Source of the DNA: Pelomonas sp966111775
GTDB taxonomy: Bacteria; Pseudomonadota; Gammaproteobacteria; Burkholderiales; Burkholderiaceae_C
DNA: 13,677 nucleotides
Direction of reading: 5' to 3'
Assembly: GCA_966111775.1 (NCBI GenBank)
Contig: CBHWBD010000134.1
Location: 1 to 13,677, forward strand
Shown here: piece by piece, positions 6,659 through 13,677 of the stretch
How positions within the stretch are numbered: position 1 is the stretch's first letter
How the letters are laid out: each line of letters opens with the position of its first letter
Program-made: the position numbers and the translations under genes
Notes under the pieces: model-generated
Database searches by the model: none
What the model was told of the DNA's origin: nothing
Seen by the model: the letters and a program-made list of their open reading frames with translations, nothing else

Positions 6659-7144
6659 TCAGGGCTCGTCCACCCAGTAGTCCAGCCCCGCGTCCTGCTT
6701 CTGCAGATAGCGCAGCCCGGGGGCGAAGGCGCCGATCTTTCCCGAGTCGGGATAGACGCAGATCTCCGGCTCCTTCTGCGTGCTGATGCTGATGTAGTGC
6801 AGCGGTGCGTCGGAGGTGTTGATGATGTGATGCGGGTACTCGGGCCCCGCCGGGATGTTGATGGTGTCGCCGGCGCGGATGGGCACCCTCTCGCCGGCGA
6901 CGCGCAGCGTGCCCTCGCCCTGCAGGATGATGAACATCTCTTCCTCGGCATAGTGGAAGTGGTAGGGGCAGCCCATCTGGCCGGGGGCCAGGATGTCGAA
7001 GCTGGCGCCGAGCTGCCGGGCGGCGGTGCCCTTGGACAGCGACGTGGTCTCGGTGTCGTAGCGCGGTGCGCGCAGGAATCGCTCGCGCGGGGCGTCGTTG
7101 AAATTGCGGATCAGGCGCTCGCGCAGTTCGGCGGGTGTGGGCAT
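6659..7144 (-). CDS. Cupin-domain protein
   Basis: A 161-residue single-domain cupin. Motif 1 is seen as GCPYHFHYAEEEMFIILQGEG, with metal ligands His62, His64 and Glu69 in the HxH-x4-E-x6-G pattern. Motif 2 is GDTINIPAGPEYPHHIINT, with His105 or His106 as the last ligand and the G-x5-PxG...H-x3-N spacing. A metal-binding beta-barrel is therefore secure, but the reaction is not; cupins range from sugar isomerases and dioxygenases to sensors. The frame extends upstream to 7198, but the ATG at 7144 is chosen because AGGAG (7156-7152) lies 7 bases before it and the extension would overlap recQ. The gene is divergent from recQ, with 29 bases between start codons, so its promoter probably lies inside the recQ 5' coding region. 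Confidence 0.88.
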   Translation of the reverse strand: MPTPAELRERLIRNFNDAPRERFLRAPRYDTETTSLSKGTAARQLGASFDILAPGQMGCPYHFHYAEEEMFIILQGEGTLRVAGERVPIRAGDTINIPAGPEYPHHIINTSDAPLHYISISTQKEPEICVYPDSGKIGAFAPGLRYLQKQDAGLDYWVDEP

Positions 7145-7173
7145 GAAAACTCTCCTGGGACAATGGCGGCTGA

Positions 7174-9057
<1,884 letters not shown>

Positions 9058-9070
9058 GCAAGCGATGGCC

Positions 9071-9095
9071 GAGACTCCCGCGAGCGGGGAGCCTC
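9071..9095. terminator. Hairpin between convergent recQ and lipoprotein genes
   Basis: GAG-A-CTCCC (9071-9079) pairs with GGGAG-C-CTC (9087-9095): a stem of 3+5 base pairs with one mismatch and a 7-base loop. It fills the 44-base gap between the recQ stop (9057) and the stop of the minus-strand lipoprotein gene (9102). No T run is present. It is probably a shared transcription end, but this rests only on position and pairing. Confidence 0.35.
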
Positions 9096-9101
9096 TGGCG
9101 A

Positions 9102-11156
9102 TCAGGTCGTCGGAACGAAGTTGGTCACGATCGAGCCGTACTTGGGCTTGGGGCCGCCGCTGCGCACCAGGATCAGCACCGTGAAGCTGAAGCGCTCGCC
9201 GCCGGCCACGTTCTTGAAGCCGGCGGGGTACTGCATCTCCACGCAGCTGTCCGACAGGGACACCAGGCAGCCGAAGTTGTCGCTGAAGCTGTTGTCCACC
9301 GTCTGTGCCGGCAGCTGGTGGGCCAAATCGTAGGCCTCGCCCACGCCCTTGATCGCGTCGACGATGCCCTTGAAGTAGTCGAAGATCTCCTTGAACGACT
9401 TGGCTTCCTTGGGCGGTTGCAGCGACTTGCCCAGCGAGGTCAGCGCATTCACGGCCGAGGCGCCGATCAGATAGGCGTCCGCTCCCTGCATCTCGGCGGC
9501 GCTGGTGTTGGTCAGCTCGATGGTGCTGTCGGGGTAGTTGTAGGCATAGGGGCCCAGCAGGGCCGCACCGGAGTGAACGCCCTCGATCACCAGCGTCTGC
9601 GTGAGCAGCTTGTCCAGCAGGTCCTTGGCGATCAGCAGCGTCATCATGTTCTGGATCTGCGACAGGCCCTGGCCGTACATGCCGTCGATGAGCTTGCCGA
9701 TGGGGCCAAGCGCATTCAGCAGGCCCGACAGCAGGAACTGCGGCGTCGGCCCGTTGGCCGTGGCGCGCGGCCAGGCGGCAAGTGCCCGCGGGCCGGCGCC
9801 ATTGGCCAGGCGCGGCGCCGCCATGGCCTTGATGGCCAGCGCCTCGGCCGCATGGGCGGTCGGGGCCTGCGCCGTCAGCACCGAGACCGAAGCCTGGGCC
9901 ACGGCGCGGTCCGCCATGGCGCGCATGGCGATGGGCATGTCCTGGGTCAGCAGCCGGTTGAGCAGGGCCCCGTTGGCCACCACGCCATGGGCGCTGGGCT
10001 GGGCTTGCGGGGCCTGCAGCTGGGCGGCGATGGCCGCCAGGTCGGCCTGGTACTGGGTCAGCAGGGCGGTGTTGTCGGCGTCCGTGCCGGTGGTGCTGTT
10101 GAGCAGCGTCGTGATCTGCGCGAGCTTGGCCTGCAGCTGCGTCAGTGCCGTGGCGTGGGCCGCGTCGGCGGGGGTGGCATTCAGGCCGGCGGCGCTGAGC
10201 TTGGCGGCATCGGGCACGAAGCCGGTGTCGGGCGCGTAGGCACTGCCGAAATACAGCGTGTTGGGGTCGATGCGGCTGCTGGTGTCGGCGAGCGCCGCCT
10301 TGAGCGTGGCCACGGCGGCGTTGTCGCCGCGGGCGACGGCGTCGCGCAGCAAGCCCAGGTTGTTGACGACGCTGGCATGGTTGGCCGACAGATCGGCGAA
10401 CTGGCCGTTGTTGGCCGACTGGCCGTTGTTGGCCACGACGACGAAGCCGACCTTGGCCACCAGGCCGCCCAGCGTGGCCTGCAACTCGAAGCCGCCGCGC
10501 GTGTCGGCCGAGGTCAGGACCTGGTTGCCGCTGAGGGTGGGGGCGGCACCGAGGGCGCCGCCGGTGGGCACCAGCACCTGCAGGCTCACGGCGGGTTGCG
10601 GGTTGAGGGCCTGGCCGCCGGCATCGGTCACGGTGGGCGTCACCGTCAGCGCGCCGCCGGCGCCGATCACGCCCTGGTTGAGCACCAGGTTGATGGCGGC
10701 GGGGGGGGCGGCACTGGCGGTGAAGTTCCACGCCATCTGGTTGAGCTGGAAGGCCTGCAGGCGATCCTGGCGCAACGTGATGGTGCCGCTGGGCGTGAGG
10801 CTGGCGCCGGCAGCGATGTCGCCGACGTCCACCAGACCCTGGACGATGGTGGTGCCCGGGCCCGCCGACGTCAGCTCGGCCTTGAGGCCGGTCTGGGCCG
10901 CGGCGCCGTTCTGCACGGTGATGCGGAACTCGTACTCGAACAGCGTGCGGCCGATGCGCTTCTCGCTCAGCTTGGTCAGGCCGGTGACGCTGGCGGACGT
11001 GACCGCGTTGACCGCCAGCGCCTTGGCTTGCGGCGCCTCGGCCGGCATGACGCCGGGGGTCGCGTCCTGCCCGCCGCCGCCGCAGGCGCTCAGCAGCAGG
11101 GAGGCGGCGAGGACCGGCAGCGCATGGCGGCGCAGGCTGGTGAGGAGGGTGTTCAT
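9102..11156 (-). CDS. Large predicted lipoprotein with Ig-like domains, partner of a PEP-CTERM protein
   Basis: A 684-residue protein with a lipoprotein signal: hydrophobic stretch HALPVLAASLLLSAC, lipobox L22-S-A-C25, followed by GGGG. The absence of Asp at +2 suggests outer-membrane location. Residues about 50-146 look like a bacterial Ig-like/repeat domain (RTLFEYEFRITVQNG, GTTIVQGLVDVGDIAAGA), and residues about 157-241 may form a second one. Residues 260-460 are Ala/Gln/Leu-rich and probably helical. The C-terminal part (460-684) contains Cys630 and Cys638, which could form a disulphide. I do not know a function. The ATG at 11156 overlaps the stop of the PEP-CTERM gene as ATGA, so translation is likely coupled. 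The upstream in-frame extension to 11189 runs back into that gene and is rejected, because the lipoprotein signal begins at 11156. Confidence 0.85.
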   Translation of the reverse strand: MNTLLTSLRRHALPVLAASLLLSACGGGGQDATPGVMPAEAPQAKALAVNAVTSASVTGLTKLSEKRIGRTLFEYEFRITVQNGAAAQTGLKAELTSAGPGTTIVQGLVDVGDIAAGASLTPSGTITLRQDRLQAFQLNQMAWNFTASAAPPAAINLVLNQGVIGAGGALTVTPTVTDAGGQALNPQPAVSLQVLVPTGGALGAAPTLSGNQVLTSADTRGGFELQATLGGLVAKVGFVVVANNGQSANNGQFADLSANHASVVNNLGLLRDAVARGDNAAVATLKAALADTSSRIDPNTLYFGSAYAPDTGFVPDAAKLSAAGLNATPADAAHATALTQLQAKLAQITTLLNSTTGTDADNTALLTQYQADLAAIAAQLQAPQAQPSAHGVVANGALLNRLLTQDMPIAMRAMADRAVAQASVSVLTAQAPTAHAAEALAIKAMAAPRLANGAGPRALAAWPRATANGPTPQFLLSGLLNALGPIGKLIDGMYGQGLSQIQNMMTLLIAKDLLDKLLTQTLVIEGVHSGAALLGPYAYNYPDSTIELTNTSAAEMQGADAYLIGASAVNALTSLGKSLQPPKEAKSFKEIFDYFKGIVDAIKGVGEAYDLAHQLPAQTVDNSFSDNFGCLVSLSDSCVEMQYPAGFKNVAGGERFSFTVLILVRSGGPKPKYGSIVTNFVPTT
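10401..10436. repeat. Two tandem 18-base units inside the lipoprotein gene
   Basis: Two adjacent 18-base units, 10401-10418 and 10419-10436, share their first 16 bases (CTGGCCGTTGTTGGCC). On the coding (minus) strand they give the repeated ANNGQ of ANNGQSANNGQF (residues 242-253), at the end of the second Ig-like segment. The unit is a whole number of codons, so copy-number change would keep the frame. Confidence 0.8.
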
Positions 11157-11686
11157 GCGGCACCCCCCTGGCGGCGGCGCGCGTTCCACAGGCCGATGGC
11201 GGCCATGCCGGCGAGCAGCAGCGCATAGGACGCGGGCTCGGGCACCACGGCGGTCTGGCCGCTGGCGACGACGGCGAAGTTCGAGTCGAGGATGTCGAAG
11301 TGCAGGGCGCCCGGCTGGCCGGCGCCCAGATAGTTGAACTTCACCACCCAGCCGCCCTGCGACTGGCCGGCGGTCAGGCCCGGCGCGGGTGCGGGCAGCA
11401 GGCCGTCAAGGTAGCCGGCCGATGACAGGGCGGTGTCGGGTTGCACCACCAGGCTGTCCCAGGTGGCGGGCGCGGCCTGAAGCATCAGCGTGCCAAAGCT
11501 GGTTTCGGGGAAATAGACGCTGAACTCCGACACGCTGGCCGGGGTGCCGTCGGCATGCAGGGTGAACGCCACCTGCCAGTCCGTACCGCCCAGCCATTGA
11601 TAGGCGGCATCAAGGCTCGCGGCCTGCGCCGAGCTGCAGGCCATGGCCATCGCGAACAAACCACTGGACCATCGGACTGACTTCAT
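11153..11686 (-). CDS. PEP-CTERM sorting-domain protein
   Basis: A 177-residue exported protein with both sorting signals. The N-terminal signal peptide is MKSVRWSSGLFAMAMACSSAQA, cut near residue 22. The C-terminal PEP-CTERM tail is VPEPASYALLLAGMAAIGL followed by WNARRR, with the Pro-Glu-Pro at 149-151. Such tails are known to be processed by an exosortase (EpsH/XrtA type) at the membrane, usually in bacteria that make exopolysaccharide. No exosortase gene is in the window. The mature domain (about 23-146) is beta-rich (for example FSVYFPETSFGTLML) and matches no family I can name. The start at 11686 has a weak GGGG-type ribosome binding site. It is the first gene of a two-gene unit with the lipoprotein, overlapping it by ATGA. 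Confidence 0.9.
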   Translation of the reverse strand: MKSVRWSSGLFAMAMACSSAQAASLDAAYQWLGGTDWQVAFTLHADGTPASVSEFSVYFPETSFGTLMLQAAPATWDSLVVQPDTALSSAGYLDGLLPAPAPGLTAGQSQGGWVVKFNYLGAGQPGALHFDILDSNFAVVASGQTAVVPEPASYALLLAGMAAIGLWNARRRQGGAA

Positions 11687-11722
11687 CGGTATACCCCGGT
11701 TGCGAGGGCTCCGATGCTAGGC

Positions 11723-11738
11723 AGCCGGTCCGTGGCCA
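11723..11738 (-). promoter_or_regulatory. Weak sigma-54-like -24/-12 match before the PEP-CTERM gene
   Basis: On the minus strand TGGCCACGGACCGGCT has GG and GC 12 bases apart, the spacing of -24/-12 promoters (consensus TGGCAC-N5-TTGC), but the TT before GC is replaced by CG. It lies 36 bases upstream of the PEP-CTERM start codon. Sigma-54 control with the PrsK/PrsR two-component system is known for some PEP-CTERM genes, which is why it is worth noting. A sigma-70-like -10 (TAGCAT, 11719-11714) is an alternative without a good -35. Confidence 0.18.
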
Positions 11739-11756
11739 CCATCCCCATGCTTGGGG

Positions 11757-11779
11757 AAAAGCAGGCCATCCCGGCCTGC
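11757..11779 (-). terminator. Intrinsic terminator of the small RVVIEG-repeat gene
   Basis: Read on the minus strand, GCAGGCC-GGGAT-GGCCTGC forms a perfect 7-base stem with a 5-base loop (11779-11761), followed directly by TTTT (11760-11757). It begins 14 bases beyond the stop of the 11793-12068 gene. This is the clearest intrinsic terminator in the window, and it separates that gene from the downstream PEP-CTERM/lipoprotein unit. Confidence 0.75.
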
Positions 11780-11792
11780 GATTCGTGGGGGG

Positions 11793-12068
11793 TCAGCGAA
11801 CGGCCGGTGCCAATTCGGCGCTGGCCATCTGGGTGTTGTCCACCGTGCGGCGGCCTTCGATGACGACGCGGGGCAACTGGGCGATGGCCGTGTCGGCGGC
11901 GCGCGTGCCTTCGATGACGACGCGTTCGAGCTTGATGACCTCGGGCGCCTCGGCCGGGACCGTGATGGTCATCCAGGTGGCGCCGGTCAGGGCGATCAAC
12001 GCGACGAGGACGGCGGCGCTGACGGCTTGCAGGCGGGTGCGGGCGGTGGTGGTGCTGATGCGGTTCAT
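11793..12068 (-). CDS. Small membrane-anchored or exported protein with duplicated RVVIEG unit
   Basis: A 91-residue protein of unknown function. A basic N-terminus (MNRISTTTARTRLQ) leads into a hydrophobic helix, about residues 15-33 (VSAAVLVALIALTGATW), which is either an uncleaved anchor or a signal peptide. The rest contains two copies of an 18-residue unit with the core RVVIEG at 49-54 and 67-72 (KLERVVIEGTRAADT and QLPRVVIEGRRTVDN). A GAAGG ribosome binding site (12077-12073) precedes the ATG, and a strong terminator follows the stop, so it is a single-gene transcript. Small proteins with a similar Arg-Val-Val-Ile-x-Gly pattern occur, as I recall, in related Burkholderiales without assigned function. 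A competing plus-strand frame over the same bases lacks a ribosome binding site and recognisable features. Confidence 0.72.
   Translation of the reverse strand: MNRISTTTARTRLQAVSAAVLVALIALTGATWMTITVPAEAPEVIKLERVVIEGTRAADTAIAQLPRVVIEGRRTVDNTQMASAELAPAVR
11853..11924. repeat. Pair of perfect 18-base direct repeats 54 bases apart
   Basis: GCCTTCGATGACGACGCG occurs at 11853-11870 and again, identically, at 11907-11924. The 54-base period equals 18 codons of the small minus-strand gene, and each copy encodes RVVIEG. Identity extends to every third codon position, which suggests a fairly recent in-frame duplication or strong constraint on this core. Confidence 0.85.
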
Positions 12069-12235
12069 GGCGACCTTCTTTCTCTCTGTGTGCGGCGCCA
12101 GTGTGTTCCCGGAGGGGGTTGTGATCTAAGGGTTTGCGATAGGTTGCCGCTTTTGGCGGATGAAATGCGGCTGGCGGGGATGGCCAGACCCATCGTCAAA
12201 CTTGAGGGGCGACCCTGACCCCGCCGTCATGCGGT

Positions 12236-12252
12236 GCCGGGATACTCCCGGC
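12236..12252. promoter_or_regulatory. Inverted repeat in the leader of the DyP gene
   Basis: GCCGGGA (12236-12242) and TCCCGGC (12246-12252) form a perfect 7-base inverted repeat around TAC. It ends 9 bases before the AGGGAG ribosome binding site of the DyP gene. It lies in the 206-base region (12069-12274) between the divergent small gene and the DyP gene. That region must hold at least two promoters, but I could not find convincing -35/-10 pairs in it. The repeat may be an operator or a stem at the 5' end of the mRNA. Confidence 0.35.
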
Positions 12253-12274
12253 CTAAAAGCTAGGGAGAAAAGTC

Positions 12275-13677
12275 ATGGCACGGGGCAACGACGTCCAACT
12301 GGGCGGCATCACCGACCTCAACCTGCTGGCCGACATCAAGCATGGCTTTGTCGATGCGCTGGAGGTGGTCACCTATGTGGACCGCCTGCGCAAGGTGCTC
12401 AAGACGCTCAACGGCCTGCGCCTGGGCTCGCGCGAGTCCAGCTCGCCGGCCTCGCCCTATACCGACATCGTCGCCCGCTGGCGCATCGTCCATTCCTTCC
12501 GCTGGAGCATCGTCGACGGCAAGGACGGCGCGCCCGACCGGCTGCTGCTGTCGGTCAACTTCGACGGCGGCTGGGAGCCGTATATGCGCGTCATCTGGGA
12601 CCAGCTCGGCTCGACGCTGGACCTGATGCTCTGCCACACCGAGGGCTACACGCTGTCGCGCGAGTGCAGCTTCGAGACCTATGCGCGCTGGGTGCGCGAG
12701 CACGAGGTGTCGGCCGACTTCCTCTTCATCGAATCCGGCCGCAGCGTCGGCGATGCCGAATACCTGGCCAAGCTGGAAGCCGCCCAGCGCGGCCGCGCCA
12801 ACGAGCTGGAGTTCAACCGTCTGCGCGCGCCGGCCTCGGGCGAGACGCCGTCCCTGCCCGAAGGCGAGAAGGAGCGCTTCGCCATGGCCGCGCGCGGCCT
12901 GGTGCCGCTGGCCGGCCTGTACATGCTGCAGCGCTTTTTCGGCGCCGACGCGCCCGATCGCGACTGCCTGCTGCGCGCGACGCAGGATGTGCTGTTCGAG
13001 CTGCGCGAGCTGGGCACCGCCCAGCAGTTCCCCAAGGACGGCGGCAAGACGCCCGGCGGCCAGTTGCGCCTGCGCCATCACGAGATGCTGGCCTGGTTCG
13101 AGCACGATCTTCCCGAGCCGGTGGTGAAGGCGCGCGAGCTGTCACTCAAGCCCGGCGACCTGCAGTGCTGCGTGCTCAGCAAGCCGCCGGGCAACCGCGG
13201 GGGGCTGGTGCTGCTGCGCGTGGCCCAGCCGACCCAGGCCGTGGCCTGGCTCAGCACGGCACCGGTCCAGAAGGACAACGAGGATGGCGCCCAGCTGACC
13301 GCCTGGCGCCAGATCGCCCTGACCCTGTCCGGCCTCAAGGCCCTGGGCGTGCCGGCCGCGAGGCTGGACCGCTTCCCCCAGGCCTTCAAGGAGGGCATGG
13401 CCGCCCGCGCCGGCCTGCTGGGCGATGTGCGCCACAACCATCCGGCGCACTGGGTGCTGGCCCCCCACGTCAACAAGATCGACCGCATCGCCCCGGCCGA
13501 TGCCCATGTGCTGGTGCAGCTGCGCTTCGCGGCCGCCGAGCCGGGCGAGCACTTCACGGCCGCCGACGACAAGCGCCTGCGCGAGCTGGCCGAGGCGCTG
13601 ACCGTCAACACCGGCCTGGCCTTGATGGCCATCGAGCCCATGCGCAGCAACGCCGCCGACAAGGAGCACTTCGGCTT
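12275..13677 (+). CDS. DyP-type peroxidase with long N-terminal extension (3' end outside window)
   Basis: The frame is open from the ATG at 12275 to the window edge: 467 codons and no stop. AGGGAG (12262-12267) lies 7 bases before the ATG. Residues about 288-467 match the first half of a dye-decolourising (haem) peroxidase: LKPGDLQCCVLSK, IALTLSGLKALGV, FPQAFKEGMAARAGLLGD (367-384), HW (392-393), AHVLVQLRF and EHFG at the edge, just where the family's GF-x-DGISQP haem-pocket motif should follow. The distal Asp/Arg and the proximal His are therefore out of view. Residues about 65-150 (ARWRIVHSFRWSI, LLLSVNFDGGWEPYMRVIWD, LCHTEGY, FETYARWVREHE) look like a separate ferredoxin-like alpha/beta domain, joined by about 140 mainly helical residues. 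Typical DyP peroxidases are 300-500 residues in total, so this one is unusually large. No signal peptide is visible. Confidence 0.87.
   Translation, partial: MARGNDVQLGGITDLNLLADIKHGFVDALEVVTYVDRLRKVLKTLNGLRLGSRESSSPASPYTDIVARWRIVHSFRWSIVDGKDGAPDRLLLSVNFDGGWEPYMRVIWDQLGSTLDLMLCHTEGYTLSRECSFETYARWVREHEVSADFLFIESGRSVGDAEYLAKLEAAQRGRANELEFNRLRAPASGETPSLPEGEKERFAMAARGLVPLAGLYMLQRFFGADAPDRDCLLRATQDVLFELRELGTAQQFPKDGGKTPGGQLRLRHHEMLAWFEHDLPEPVVKARELSLKPGDLQCCVLSKPPGNRGGLVLLRVAQPTQAVAWLSTAPVQKDNEDGAQLTAWRQIALTLSGLKALGVPAARLDRFPQAFKEGMAARAGLLGDVRHNHPAHWVLAPHVNKIDRIAPADAHVLVQLRFAAAEPGEHFTAADDKRLRELAEALTVNTGLALMAIEPMRSNAADKEHFG

Noticed and set aside
11751..12218. Plus-strand open frame of 155 codons over the small RVVIEG gene
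   Set aside because: It is Gly/Asp-rich without a signal, motif or ribosome binding site. The minus-strand frame has a ribosome site, a membrane helix, a phased repeat and a terminator.
12260..13105. Minus-strand open frame of 281 codons at the right end
   Set aside because: It is antisense to the open plus-strand frame that carries DyP family motifs and a good ribosome binding site.

Overview
The window is a very GC-rich stretch of bacterial chromosome. It is probably from a betaproteobacterium of the order Burkholderiales, in the Roseateles/Rubrivivax neighbourhood. This placement is inferred from three things: a DnaN N-terminus of typical burkholderial sequence, a PEP-CTERM surface protein, and housekeeping genes (pbpC, slyX, recQ) of proteobacterial type. 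No insertion sequence, phage gene, tRNA, rRNA or CRISPR array was seen. Twelve genes are supported: ten complete and two cut by the window edges.

Layout. At the left edge on the minus strand is the first 51 codons of dnaN (sliding clamp). Upstream of it, on the same strand, is a two-gene unit: a 2-oxoglutarate/Fe(II) oxygenase followed 10 bases later by a Rieske non-haem iron oxygenase. dnaA is not in the place upstream of dnaN where it is normally found. From about 2.1 kb the plus strand carries a tight three-gene unit with gaps of 4 bases: a secreted DUF5329 protein, pbpC (penicillin-binding protein 1C) and slyX. A separate plus-strand gene follows (5107-6564). It encodes a 485-residue, lysine-rich, mainly helical protein that I do not recognise, and it ends at a pair of strong hairpins.

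Beyond these hairpins a minus-strand cupin gene and plus-strand recQ stand head to head, with only 29 bases between their start codons. recQ converges on a minus-strand pair in which a PEP-CTERM protein gene overlaps a large lipoprotein gene by ATGA, which suggests a surface or envelope pair made together. Further right, on the minus strand, is a small membrane-anchored protein with a duplicated 18-residue unit, followed by a good intrinsic terminator. The last gene runs off the right edge. It is a plus-strand frame open from 12275 to the end, encoding an unusually N-terminally extended DyP-type peroxidase.

There is no single obvious novel defence or metabolic system. The best candidates for something undescribed are the coiled-coil protein at 5107-6564, the coupled PEP-CTERM/lipoprotein pair, the small RVVIEG-repeat protein, the extended DyP protein and the paired oxygenases beside dnaN. 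All assignments come from reading the sequence and motifs; no database search was run.
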